Source: Chitinophaga pinensis
Lineage (GTDB): Bacteria > Pseudomonadota > Gammaproteobacteria > Burkholderiales > Burkholderiaceae_C
Direction: 5' to 3'
NCBI GenBank assembly: GCA_943326015.2
Contig: CALPRQ020000010.1
Span: 1 to 64,000, forward strand
Length of the DNA: 64,000 nucleotides
This document shows positions 33,014-39,911 of this stretch, piece by piece. Position 1 is the first letter of the stretch; every line of letters begins with the position of its first letter. The notes under the pieces were generated by a model. The model was given only the letters and a program-made list of their open reading frames with translations, made no database searches and had not been told where the DNA came from. The position numbers and the translations under genes are program-made.

Positions 33014-34221
33014 TTGAGGGCTCCCACGGTGCGGGCAGGCACTTCGATGGCGTTGAAGAAGTCGGCGGCGGATTGCGCCTTGGGCGCGTCGGGTGCCTTG
33101 CGGGCGATAGAGGGCGCGAACTCCTGCACCCGCTCACGCATGGAGCGCTGGTATGCGGTTTCGGCGGCAGGCGCCGACTTGGCGGCAGCCACGGCCTGGT
33201 CACGCTTGGCGAACTTGGCCGCGTTGCGAATCCAGGTTCGCAAGCCGGCCTGCCAGTCCTTGAACTTCGTGCCCTGGGCGGCGTGGTAGTCCTCGAAGCG
33301 GGCCAGCTCGCCGTCAATGCCGCCGAGGGTCACGCCGAGCTCGGTTGCCAGTGCGATGCAGGCAGCGTTCGGCTCGAAGTCGGCCGGGAACTCGGTAGCG
33401 AGGGAGGGAGCTGATTTGGCGGCCTTGGCGGGCTTTTCAGCCTTGGCTGGTGCCTGGGCCTTGGTTTTGGTCTTTGCGGCCTCCTGGGCGGCATCCTGGG
33501 TTGCTGCTGCGGCTTTCTGTTCGGCAGCCAGTCGATCGGCTTCGGCAGCGGCGACTTGGCGGTCGAGTTCGGCAATCCGAGCCTGGGCTTCGGCGGCTTG
33601 GGCTTTCGCTGCTTCCAGCTCGTCGATCAGCATGTCGTCCAAGCGGGGGAAGGTGGTTGCGGGCGCTTGCGCACGCTCTCCCCCTATTGACGGTTCTATG
33701 ACGGTTCCCATGGTGGATAGGCTCCCATGGGTGGGAGCCCTCTCGGGACGCCGGTGGGAGCCGTCTTGGACACCCATGGGAGGGGTCCCATCGGTGGGAG
33801 GGGTCCCATCGGTGGGAGGGGTCCCATCGGTGGGAGGGGTCCCATCGGTGGGAGGGGTCCCATCGGTGGGAGGGGTCCCATCGGTGGGAGGGGTCGGCGG
33901 CGCATAGGCCGTCGGGTGCTTGGACGGCAGATCGGGCAGAAAGGCCAGCTTGCGGACGTTGAGCCTGAACTGCTTTGTGGTGCCAGGAGCGCCGCCGTGC
34001 TCGTTGCCGACGACCTGCAAGAAACCCGTGTGGACGAAGCCTTGCACGATCCTACGGGCCTGCTTCTCACTCAGGCGGATCTTGGCGGCGAGCGCAGCCA
34101 TGGATGGGTAGAGGCTGCCGCCGTCATCAGCAGCCCAGTCGGCCATGGCAAGCATGGCCAGCAGCTCGCTGCCGGATGCCGGGTATTTGTCCCACACCAG
34201 GGTCATGACCTTGATGCTCAT
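33010..34221 (-). CDS. Replication initiator O-like protein
   Basis: 403 residues. The N-terminal winged helix (LAMLAMADWAADDGGSLYPS, MAALAAKIRLSEKQARRIVQ, GFVHTGFLQVVGNEHGGAPG) is the typical helix-turn-helix of phage replication protein O. Residues ~110-150 are a PTDGTP repeat encoded by the 18-bp iterons. A long Ala/Lys coiled coil and a C-terminal domain (FEPNAACIALATELGVTLGG, FEDYHAAQGTKFKDWQAGLR, WIRNAAKFAKR) follow; the latter is the DnaT/primosomal-like WIRNA motif. It presumably binds the iterons inside its own gene to open the origin. Confidence 0.86.
   Translation of the reverse strand: MSIKVMTLVWDKYPASGSELLAMLAMADWAADDGGSLYPSMAALAAKIRLSEKQARRIVQGFVHTGFLQVVGNEHGGAPGTTKQFRLNVRKLAFLPDLPSKHPTAYAPPTPPTDGTPPTDGTPPTDGTPPTDGTPPTDGTPPTDGTPPMGVQDGSHRRPERAPTHGSLSTMGTVIEPSIGGERAQAPATTFPRLDDMLIDELEAAKAQAAEAQARIAELDRQVAAAEADRLAAEQKAAAATQDAAQEAAKTKTKAQAPAKAEKPAKAAKSAPSLATEFPADFEPNAACIALATELGVTLGGIDGELARFEDYHAAQGTKFKDWQAGLRTWIRNAAKFAKRDQAVAAAKSAPAAETAYQRSMRERVQEFAPSIARKAPDAPKAQSAADFFNAIEVPARTVGALK
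33786..33889. repeat. Six 18-bp iterons in the O-like gene: candidate replication origin
   Basis: TCCCATCGGTGGGA occurs at 33786, 33804, 33822, 33840, 33858 and 33876, separated by GGGG, so the period is exactly 18 bp. Each unit has dyad symmetry (TCCCA..TGGGA). A degenerate copy, TCCCATGGGTGGGA, lies at 33723, and further partial copies lie between. Lambda ori likewise consists of 18-bp dyad iterons inside gene O. The repeats encode PTDGTP. Confidence 0.8.
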
Positions 34222-34853
34222 GCTGCCACCCCCATCTGAGCCTGCAGCTTCGCCAGACGCGCGGTCTGCGCCTGCTCCATCTGCATGGCGCTCGATGCGC
34301 CCAGCACCGTCTCGTAGATGTCCAGCGCCTCGCGCAGCGGCTCGATGGCCGGGTCATCCAATCCCCAGCAACCCATCTTCTCGTAGCGCTGGCGAGCGCG
34401 CGCCAGGCCCTGAGCGGCTGCGTTGAGTGTGGCCATCAGCTCGTTGGCCAACTGGATTCCGCCGTGCGTGCGGTTGGCGACGCCGATGTCACAGACGCGG
34501 ATCTGCGAGATTCCAACGACGTGGCACAGGTAGTCGTGCGTCTCCTCGTCGCCAGGTGGCACGGTGCCGCGCACCAGCATGTCGAGGTGCATGCGGGCTT
34601 TGAGCATGATCCGCTCGACCTCGCGCGGCATCGCCTCGCCCATGGGCTGGCTGCGCTCAAGTGCCCTGGTGGCGCGCTCGCCTTTGACGATCCGCACCGC
34701 CTTCTTGAGATGGCCGCGGTGGAGCCAGAGCACGAAGTCATCGGCCATGCGGCGGCGGGCGCATGGCATGCTGCCGAAGTTGGTGCGCTGCTGGTTGCGG
34801 CAGAGCGCACGAGCCTGGATGCGGTTGGTGACAAGGGGTTGGAGTTTTGGCAT
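34218..34853 (-). CDS. Phage protein of unknown function upstream of replication genes
   Basis: 211 residues from the ATG at 34853 (GAGG upstream): MPKLQPLVTNRIQARALCRN. It is a mainly helical protein with PREVERIMLKARMHLDMLVR, THDYLCHVVGISQIRVCDIG and MATLNAAAQGLARARQRYEK. It overlaps the O-like start by 4 bp and is the first gene of the replication operon. The family is not recognised. Confidence 0.7.
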   Translation of the reverse strand: MPKLQPLVTNRIQARALCRNQQRTNFGSMPCARRRMADDFVLWLHRGHLKKAVRIVKGERATRALERSQPMGEAMPREVERIMLKARMHLDMLVRGTVPPGDEETHDYLCHVVGISQIRVCDIGVANRTHGGIQLANELMATLNAAAQGLARARQRYEKMGCWGLDDPAIEPLREALDIYETVLGASSAMQMEQAQTARLAKLQAQMGVAA

Positions 34854-34876
34854 AATCGACCTCGAAGTTTTGGATT

Positions 34877-34918
34877 GGCCCGGTAGGTGTTGATGCACCG
34901 TTGACCGGGCCTTTTTTT
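34877..34918 (+). terminator. Hairpin with T run between HNH gene and replication operon
   Basis: GGCCCGG/CCGGGCC with an inner GGTG/CACC pairing, followed by TTTTTTT on the plus strand. It would stop plus-strand transcription; for the minus-strand HNH gene it offers only the hairpin. Confidence 0.6.
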
Positions 34919-35424
34919 CAAAATGAAGCAAACTCTTTGTGGAGCTGCTTCGCCGCCCGCTGATAAGCCAGCGAGGCATCCTCAGGGGAGCGGAAACTCC
35001 CCAATCTCACCTTTTTGTTGTTGATTGCTATGCAAGCGCGGAATCTCCCCGACTCCTCGCACACGCCCTTGAAGCCCGTCTTGTTCGAGTTGGCCTTCGG
35101 GCGGTTTCTCATGTTTTCCGCGTGAGTGCATTCGCGGAGGTTCTCGATACGGTTGTCGCTGCGGTCGCGGTTCTTGTGATCGAGAAACATTGCAGGCCAT
35201 GCCCCGTAGTAGAGTGCCCATGCAACCCTGTGGGCGGAAAGAAGTTCGCCCTTGTATTGGATGCGGACGTATCCATTGGCCTTGACTGAGCCGGCGACAT
35301 CGCCAGGCTTGACCTTGGTTTGTTTTGGCTTGATCTTCCAAAACACACTTCCAGTTGTTGCGTCATACGAAAAAATCATCGACAGCTGTTCGATGGTCAT
35401 TTTTTGCTTGGGCTGTAGAGGCAT
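34918..35424 (-). CDS. HNH endonuclease with AP2 domain
   Basis: 168 residues. HNH portion: YDATTGSVFWKIKPKQTKVK, GELLSAHRVAWALYYGAWPA, FLDHKNRDRSDNRIENLREC. AP2 portion: NKTGFKGVCEESGRFRACIA, KVRLGSFRSPEDASLAYQRA, ending HKEFASF, the normal end for this family. It lies between a ribbon-helix-helix protein and the replication operon and is lower in GC than its neighbours, consistent with a free-standing mobile endonuclease. No duplicated host-gene segment is visible here, in contrast to the two other HNH loci. Confidence 0.88.
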   Translation of the reverse strand: MPLQPKQKMTIEQLSMIFSYDATTGSVFWKIKPKQTKVKPGDVAGSVKANGYVRIQYKGELLSAHRVAWALYYGAWPAMFLDHKNRDRSDNRIENLRECTHAENMRNRPKANSNKTGFKGVCEESGRFRACIAINNKKVRLGSFRSPEDASLAYQRAAKQLHKEFASF

Positions 35425-35466
35425 GTGTCTTTACGTACTTGGGTGGCGACGGACGCAAGCCATGGA

Positions 35467-35760
35467 TCAGGACGGGATGTCGGCAGGGGCTCGTGCGGCT
35501 TGGGCCTCAGCAGGCCCAACGCTGGTCCTGTCTTGGGCGTGGAGACGCCCTTGATCGCCGGCGCGGACTTTGCGACGATGGCTCATCATCAATTCGTCGT
35601 AGGTGGCACCATGGGCATCCAGGCAGACCAAGTCGCGCAGGTACTCGCTGAGCGTCATGCCCATCTGCGCAGCCCGGCGAGCAGCGACCAACTTGGTCGC
35701 ATCGGGCACGTGGGTCTTGACCTCTTCGGTCAACTTGCTGGGCTCGAACGGCAGATACAT
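35467..35760 (-). CDS. Small ribbon-helix-helix-like protein
   Basis: 97 residues from the ATG at 35760 (GGAGCAGCC upstream). MYLPFEPSKLTEEVKTHVPD, ATKLVAARRAAQMGMTLSEY and LRDLVCLDAHG have the beta-helix-helix spacing of CopG/Arc-type DNA-binding proteins. The C-terminus is low complexity. It faces a divergent gene (35876) across two interleaved inverted repeats that may be its operators. Confidence 0.62.
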   Translation of the reverse strand: MYLPFEPSKLTEEVKTHVPDATKLVAARRAAQMGMTLSEYLRDLVCLDAHGATYDELMMSHRRKVRAGDQGRLHAQDRTSVGPAEAQAARAPADIPS

Positions 35761-35771
35761 GGCTGCTCCTT

Positions 35772-35875
35772 GGTGGTCGAAAAAAATCATGTGGGGTCAG
35801 GGGTAAAGGGCGGGTCGGTCCAGCCCGATAAGATGGAAGTCCCTCAACGACCACCTTTTGGAAAAGGACCGACCC
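35772..35875. promoter_or_regulatory. Interleaved inverted repeats between divergent genes
   Basis: GGTGGTCG (35772-35779) pairs with CGACCACC (35848-35855); GGGTCGGTCC (35812-35821) pairs with GGACCGACCC (35866-35875). The arms alternate A-B-A'-B', so the RNA could form a pseudoknot. B' includes the AAGGA ribosome binding site of the gene at 35876. As DNA they could be operators. Confidence 0.5.
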
Positions 35876-36205
35876 ATGAATACAGAAGAGCGCGAGCAAG
35901 AGTTCGAGCTGCTGCAGCTGCAGGTGCAAGCACTGGAAGAAACCGTGGAGCGCATGGCGGACTTCATCAACGCGCTTTCGGCGGATCGCGTCGCGCACAA
36001 GATGGCGCTGGTGTCGTTTGCTGGGCTTGCTGCATCAACGTCCGGGACTGCGCTTCAAAAATGGCAGCGCAGCTTCCAAGAGCTTTGCGCAGCCCAGATG
36101 GCCGCTGCTGCAATGTCCGAAGAAGGTCTGCAAACAGCATCAGGCCTTCGGCGCGCGTTTGTAGAGCTGTCCGGCTTGCTTTTTCAGTCGAAAAGCGAAG
36201 GCTAG
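35876..36205 (+). CDS. Short coiled-coil protein of unknown function
   Basis: 109 residues from the ATG at 35876 with AAGGACC upstream: MNTEEREQEFELLQLQVQAL, EETVERMADFINALSADRVA, then AFVELSGLLFQSKSEG. The coiled-coil start looks genuine. It is convergent with, and overlaps by 239 bases, the minus-strand frame at 35967-36350, and only one may be real in that overlap. Function unknown. Confidence 0.58.
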   Translation: MNTEEREQEFELLQLQVQALEETVERMADFINALSADRVAHKMALVSFAGLAASTSGTALQKWQRSFQELCAAQMAAAAMSEEGLQTASGLRRAFVELSGLLFQSKSEG

Positions 36206-36350
36206 AGGCGGCACTCCCAGTGCTCGGATGCGCCGCGCTCGCCGCCAGGTACACCTGGGCCACGCTGCGGCCGAACTCGGCCGAATTCTGGAACTTGTCC
36301 GCGTTCGCGCGCGCCCACTCGGCAGCCGCCATGAAGGCCAGCTCATGCAT
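35967..36350 (-). CDS. Phage protein of unknown function downstream of cro
   Basis: 128 residues from the ATG at 36350, which overlaps the cro-like gene end by 8 bp: MHELAFMAAAEWARANADKF, QNSAEFGRSVAQVYLAASAA. The first ~50 residues resemble short early proteins; the remainder reads through the opposite gene and may be an extension after loss of an original stop. Confidence 0.45.
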   Translation of the reverse strand: MHELAFMAAAEWARANADKFQNSAEFGRSVAQVYLAASAAHPSTGSAASSLRFSTEKASRTALQTRAEGLMLFADLLRTLQQRPSGLRKALGSCAAIFEAQSRTLMQQAQQTTPAPSCARRDPPKAR

Positions 36351-36609
36351 GGTTCGTCTCCTGTGCCGTGGTCGGCGCTTGGGGGGTGGGGGTGGTACCG
36401 CACGGCTTGCCGGTGAGATGCTTGCTGTTTTGGGTGTCGCCGTTCGACAGGTCGAGCAGACGCTGGCCAAGGCTGTAGCGCGGCTCGCGTGTGCGACCTC
36501 GCAACAGGTCGGTGATGCTCGCCTGGCTGCAACCGACCTGTTGCGCAAGCCGCGTCTGTGTCAGGCCATTCCTTGCCTGCGCCTGTGTGATGACGGTTTT
36601 CCAGTCCAT
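36343..36609 (-). CDS. Cro-like transcriptional regulator
   Basis: 88 residues. MDWKTVITQAQARNGLTQTR and LAQQVGCSQASITDLLRGRT form a Cro/CI-type helix-turn-helix; the C-terminal 35 residues are Thr/Pro rich. It is divergent from the CI-like gene and shares the 72-bp operator region, the classical lysis-lysogeny arrangement. Its promoter (TTGATA-17-TAACAT) contains operator O1, and the mRNA leader is very short. Confidence 0.85.
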   Translation of the reverse strand: MDWKTVITQAQARNGLTQTRLAQQVGCSQASITDLLRGRTREPRYSLGQRLLDLSNGDTQNSKHLTGKPCGTTPTPQAPTTAQETNHA

Positions 36610-36616
36610 GCTCTCG

Positions 36617-36669
36617 ATGTTAGCGGAATTCCGTTATTTTATCAACGGGTATCCGCTACCGCTTTTCCG
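36617..36669. promoter_or_regulatory. CI/Cro switch: minus-strand promoter and three operators
   Basis: Minus-strand promoter: -35 TTGATA (36640-36645), 17-base spacer, -10 TAACAT (36617-36622). Operators of the form CGG-N4-CCG: O1 CGGAATTCCG (36624-36633, between -35 and -10), O2 CGGGTATCCG (36646-36655), O3 CGCTTTTCCG (36660-36669). The same motif occurs twice at the promoter near 39450. Confidence 0.75.
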
Positions 36670-36681
36670 TAGAGTTACACT

Positions 36682-37131
36682 ATGGCTACTGAATATGGAC
36701 TTCGGCTTCGGGCCGCCAGGAAGCACGCAGGAATGACGCAGGTGGAAGCGTCCAAGGCTTCCGGCATACCGCAAAGCACAATCTCAACCTCTGAGCGCGA
36801 AAGCGGCGGCTCATCGGATACAGCCGTCTACGCAAAGCTCTACGGCGTGAGTGCCCACTGGTTGGCCACCGGTGAGGGCGATATGCTGCCGGCGAAATGG
36901 GGGTCTGGGACCTTGGAGACGACGGAGCCCGCTGCTCGGGCAGAGCTGGGGACGACGCTGTCCAATCTTGGGGAGGCATTGATGCGCGCCAGCCCTCAGA
37001 CGCGCGCCGCTGTCGCTGACCTGTTGGGTCGCTACGCTCAAGACCCGGCCAGCAGTCAGTCGCTGCTTCCGGCTATCCAGATGCTGATCGAGGCCGATCG
37101 AGGGACTGGCAAGCAGGAGCCATCTGCATGA
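36682..37131 (+). CDS. CI-like phage repressor
   Basis: 149 residues. XRE-type helix-turn-helix: YGLRLRAARKHAGMTQVEAS, KASGIPQSTISTSERESGGS, then DTAVYAKLYGVSAHWLATGE. It lacks the S24 self-cleavage domain of lambda CI, so induction probably goes through the Bro-N antirepressor rather than RecA-driven autocleavage (inference). It is followed with 4-bp overlap by a nucleotidyltransferase gene, giving a lysogeny-expressed operon of three genes ending at a terminator at 38607. Confidence 0.85.
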   Translation: MATEYGLRLRAARKHAGMTQVEASKASGIPQSTISTSERESGGSSDTAVYAKLYGVSAHWLATGEGDMLPAKWGSGTLETTEPAARAELGTTLSNLGEALMRASPQTRAAVADLLGRYAQDPASSQSLLPAIQMLIEADRGTGKQEPSA

Positions 37132-37601
37132 TTCCACCACTCGATGAGCGCGGCCTGCTTCCACCGGGAACGCATACCTGCGATGGCTTGGGCGATGTGG
37201 AACGACATTTCGCCACCAACGCCAGGAGAGCGCACTTGCTTAGCGGGCTGAAGGCCTTCTTGCATGATGAGTTGTCCGCGGCAGCTTTCGACCTCGATCT
37301 GTACCTGGCGGGCAGCTACTTCAGCGACAAATCACATCCCGGCGACATCGACTGCACCATCGTGCTACCCTTCGAGCAACTGGCGTCCTTCGGGCTACTG
37401 ATCGGGCTCGCCGCTGATGGTGCAAAGGGTCGCATCCATCAACAATACGAGGTCGAGTTCTACGTGACATTTGAGTCCCTGGGCGGAAACGACTTCAGGC
37501 AGTTTTTTTCCTATGTGGGAGAAAAGACAGCGCAGGCAAAGGGCATTGACGCCAAGGATCTGCGCGGGATTGTGAAGGTGAATTCATGGACAACGCTGTA
37601 A
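37128..37601 (+). CDS. Nucleotidyltransferase-fold protein (DUF6932-like)
   Basis: 157 residues. The start MIPPLDERGLLPPGTHTC and the motif LAGSYFSDKSHPGDIDCTIV (GS with DxD) show a minimal nucleotidyltransferase core. A third acidic residue may be in QYEVEFYVTF. Such proteins modify tRNA, proteins or nucleotides in toxin-antitoxin and abortive-infection systems. It is translated from the CI operon and overlaps the next gene (37586), so it would be expressed in lysogens. The exact reaction is unknown. Confidence 0.78.
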   Translation: MIPPLDERGLLPPGTHTCDGLGDVERHFATNARRAHLLSGLKAFLHDELSAAAFDLDLYLAGSYFSDKSHPGDIDCTIVLPFEQLASFGLLIGLAADGAKGRIHQQYEVEFYVTFESLGGNDFRQFFSYVGEKTAQAKGIDAKDLRGIVKVNSWTTL

Positions 37602-38584
37602 ACAGCCTTCATCAGCGCACGAACATTCTGTTCGGCCAAATCGCCCAGGCCATGCAGGCGCAGGCTAGCACCGGCATGGACATGAGTGGCTTCATTGCCG
37701 TCTATCAGAAAAAATTGCAGCAGGTTTACAGCGAAGACCTGCCGCTAGCCATGCTGCGCGACTCTAGTGACATCATTCTGCATGCCGAAGGGCCTGCTGC
37801 GCGCCATCACGCAGCCGGCACATCGGCCGTTGCATGGCTGTGTCAAGAGGCTGAGCGACGCATCCGGCAGCTTGGCATGGCTGCGCTCAAGCTGGGCCAG
37901 TCCAGCCTGAATGCTGCCGAGAAGGATCTGCGCGTACTCTTGAACGGCCTGGCTCCTGGCAGCTTGTACCTGGGATTCTCGGTGGACTCGGCTATCCGAA
38001 TGGCCGCCACTCAAGATGATCTGGCGATCGAAAATACCGGAGAGATGATGGTCATCACCACGATCCGGGATACCGTGCGTTCCCTGCCAAGGGTGCCAAC
38101 CTTCGTCGGTGACGAGGGGGTGCACGCAGAAATCACCGAGGAATTTACGGATGCCGAAACGCGCGACGCTATGCTGATGGCGGCCTACCACCTATCGCCC
38201 ACAGGAAAAAGAGGCATCCATACCATCGAGATCAGTGCGCCAGGCTCGCATGAGAAGGCGGGTTCGTTTACGAATCGCGAGCGTACCGTGTTGCGGGAGA
38301 GTGTCGTGCGCTCCCCTGTGATGCGCAACCTCCGACATGGAGACTTTGTCGGCCAGCTGCGCGAAGTGGATCTGGACGCGCAGCGTTTCACATTGCGTGA
38401 TGTGCCGGGCATCGGCAGCATTCGGTGCGTGATGGGCGATCTGAGCGCTGATACCGCACGCAAACTGATCGGTCATGGAGCTCGGGTGTTCGGGGAGTAC
38501 GAAGCCGACCGTGATGGCCGGCCTCGTCTGATCCGAGTGGCTCATGTTGAGCCCTACCAAGTTCAAACGAAGCTGGCTTGCTGA
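37586..38584 (+). CDS. Unknown protein paired with the nucleotidyltransferase
   Basis: 332 residues, soluble, helical N-terminal half (LFGQIAQAMQAQASTGMDMS, QEAERRIRQLGMAALKLGQS) and a beta-rich C-terminal part (HGDFVGQLREVDLDAQRFTL, GIGSIRCVMGDLSADTARKL, GHGARVFGEYEADRDGRPRL) resembling a small OB/Tudor-like barrel. No HEPN RX4-6H motif was seen. Overlap of 16 bp with the upstream gene and a terminator right after suggest the two work as a unit. Candidate superinfection-exclusion or abortive-infection partner; unproven. Confidence 0.7.
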   Translation: MDNAVNSLHQRTNILFGQIAQAMQAQASTGMDMSGFIAVYQKKLQQVYSEDLPLAMLRDSSDIILHAEGPAARHHAAGTSAVAWLCQEAERRIRQLGMAALKLGQSSLNAAEKDLRVLLNGLAPGSLYLGFSVDSAIRMAATQDDLAIENTGEMMVITTIRDTVRSLPRVPTFVGDEGVHAEITEEFTDAETRDAMLMAAYHLSPTGKRGIHTIEISAPGSHEKAGSFTNRERTVLRESVVRSPVMRNLRHGDFVGQLREVDLDAQRFTLRDVPGIGSIRCVMGDLSADTARKLIGHGARVFGEYEADRDGRPRLIRVAHVEPYQVQTKLAC

Positions 38585-38606
38585 TCGAGCTCTAAAACCT
38601 AGCGCC

Positions 38607-38629
38607 AACCGCCCTCGGGCGGTTTTTTT
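38607..38629 (+). terminator. Terminator of the CI operon
   Basis: AACCGCCC-TC-GGGCGGTT followed by seven T. It lies between the CI operon and the convergent antitoxin gene. Confidence 0.88.
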
Positions 38630-38637
38630 GTGCCTGG

Positions 38638-38952
38638 TCAGGCCGGCGAGTGCTTCAGCGGCTGCGCGACCAGCTTCACACCCAGCGCCTTGCAGACGCG
38701 GCTGATGGTGTCGAAGCGCGGCTTGGCACTGGGGCGCAACGCCTTGTACAGTGCCTCGCGCGTGATCCCGCTGGATTCGGCAATCTGACCCATGCCGCGC
38801 GCTCGGGCCACCACGCCCAGCGCATGAGCCAGCTCCCCCGGATCACCCTCTTCCAGCACCAGGGACAGGTACATGGCGACATCCTCGTCCGTCTGGAGGT
38901 GTTCTGCCATGTCGAACTCAGGCAGATCGTTCACGTTCACTTTCTTGCTCAT
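38638..38952 (-). CDS. HigA-like antitoxin (addiction module antidote)
   Basis: 104 residues: DMAEHLQTDEDVAMYLSLVL, EEGDPGELAHALGVVARARG, MGQIAESSGITREALYKALR, FDTISRVCKALGVKL. This is the COG3636 antidote family with a C-terminal helix-turn-helix, partner of Gp49/RelE-type toxins. Here the toxin gene comes first (HigBA order) with a 12-base gap. It probably represses its own promoter through the palindrome at 39265. Confidence 0.9.
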   Translation of the reverse strand: MSKKVNVNDLPEFDMAEHLQTDEDVAMYLSLVLEEGDPGELAHALGVVARARGMGQIAESSGITREALYKALRPSAKPRFDTISRVCKALGVKLVAQPLKHSPA

Positions 38953-38964
38953 CTTCCTTCTCCT

Positions 38965-39255
38965 TCAGAGGGTGCCCGATAGGGCAATGGCTGCAGCGAT
39001 GTCGGTGCTCTGGCTGGACTTGTCGCCACCGCCCAGCATCACGATCAGCAGGCCGTCGTGCTCGACGTAGTACATCCGCCAGCCGGGGCCGAAGAACTCG
39101 CGCATTTCCCACACACCTTCTCCCACGGGTGCCACGTCGCCCAGCAACCCGCGCTGCGCCTTGTCCAGGCGCCTGGCGAGGCGAATCCGCGTCATCGGGT
39201 CTTTCAGCCGGGATAGCCAGTCATCGAAGGCCGGCATGCGTTTGATCGTGTACAT
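38965..39255 (-). CDS. HigB/RelE-like toxin
   Basis: 96 residues from the ATG at 39255 (a TTG at 39261 is possible). MYTIKRMPAFDDWLSRLKDP, RIRLARRLDKAQRGLLGDVA, PVGEGVWEMREFFGPGWRMY and LLIVMLGGGDKSSQSTDIAA are typical of the COG3657 (Gp49-like) RelE superfamily, ribosome-dependent mRNA interferases. With the downstream antitoxin it forms a type II toxin-antitoxin module that may stabilise the prophage. Confidence 0.9.
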   Translation of the reverse strand: MYTIKRMPAFDDWLSRLKDPMTRIRLARRLDKAQRGLLGDVAPVGEGVWEMREFFGPGWRMYYVEHDGLLIVMLGGGDKSSQSTDIAAAIALSGTL

Positions 39256-39264
39256 GGGCAAATT

Positions 39265-39280
39265 GTAATCAAACGATTAC
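39265..39280. promoter_or_regulatory. Palindromic operator of the toxin-antitoxin operon
   Basis: GTAATC-AAAC-GATTAC, a perfect 6-4-6 inverted repeat 9 bases upstream of the toxin ATG. This is the expected position for antitoxin autoregulation. Confidence 0.6.
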
Positions 39281-39439
39281 AGATAGCCAAGCGTTTACGG
39301 CGCCACCCTTCGCCGCCCGAAGCCCCTCCCCGTCTCCGCACCCAGGCCGGCGGCTGGCTTGGACCTGGCTTGCTGCACCTCCCCTGTTGGGGTTCTCCCT
39401 TGGTTTTGGCTTGCTTGGAAAAAAACTTCGCCAAAATAA

Positions 39440-39478
39440 CGGAAAACCGTTGACACGATAAAACGGTTTCCCGATAAT
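39440..39478 (+). promoter_or_regulatory. Early promoter with two CI-type operators
   Basis: TTGACA (39450-39455), 17-base spacer, GATAAT (39473-39478): a near-consensus sigma-70 promoter. CGGAAAACCG (39440-39449) touches the -35 and CGGTTTCCCG (39464-39473) touches the -10. Both fit the CGG-N4-CCG operators of the switch region, so the phage repressor should shut this promoter in the lysogen. Confidence 0.8.
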
Positions 39479-39484
39479 CCATCC

Positions 39485-39911
39485 CATGCCGCAGCGAAAC
39501 CAAAGCGCAGCGGCAAGGGCCAACGGATCGACGTAGCCCGGCAGGCAAGGATCAGCGCAGAGGCAATGTGTAGCGCCCGATCCGTCCGGAGGTAGAGCGC
39601 TCAAGCCATGCGCCCGGACTGCCAGCACAGGCCCCTTAACAAGCAGCAACCGGGTGTCCAGACCCTCCATCTAGCCAAAGAGCAGTAACGGTAAACCTGG
39701 TGATGGGAATGCAGCCCTAGATCAGAAACATCCCGCACTTCGTGGGTGAGGCGCAAACGGCCAAGAGCAGTAACGGTGTAAGCCGGATGGAATACCGGTA
39801 AGTCCTTCGCAAGAGGGGCGAAACCCGAGTGCCTTGGATCAGGGTGCTGGGGTTTTCCCATGAGGCAACCGGGTCGGCCTCCATCAACGGCCCATTCCAC
39901 CAAATCGACAC
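39485..39911 (+). other. Long leader of the early operon, possibly structured RNA
   Basis: About 427 bases from the predicted transcription start to the first clear gene, with no convincing ORF beyond a 16-codon frame at 39486-39536 (MPQRNQSAARANGST). It contains a 15-base exact direct repeat AAGAGCAGTAACGGT (39678-39692 and 39763-39777, 85 bases apart) and several short inverted repeats (for example CCGG-ATGGAATA-CCGG). No known RNA family was recognised; an antitermination or regulatory role is possible. Confidence 0.45.

Noticed and set aside
33786-33889. CRISPR-like array
   Set aside because: Units are perfectly tandem 18-mers without spacers and lie in frame within the O-like gene; iterons explain them.
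37586-38584. HEPN toxin identity for the partner of the nucleotidyltransferase
   Set aside because: No RX4-6H motif was found; R-rich His pairs such as ARHHA do not have the right spacing, so no toxin class is claimed.
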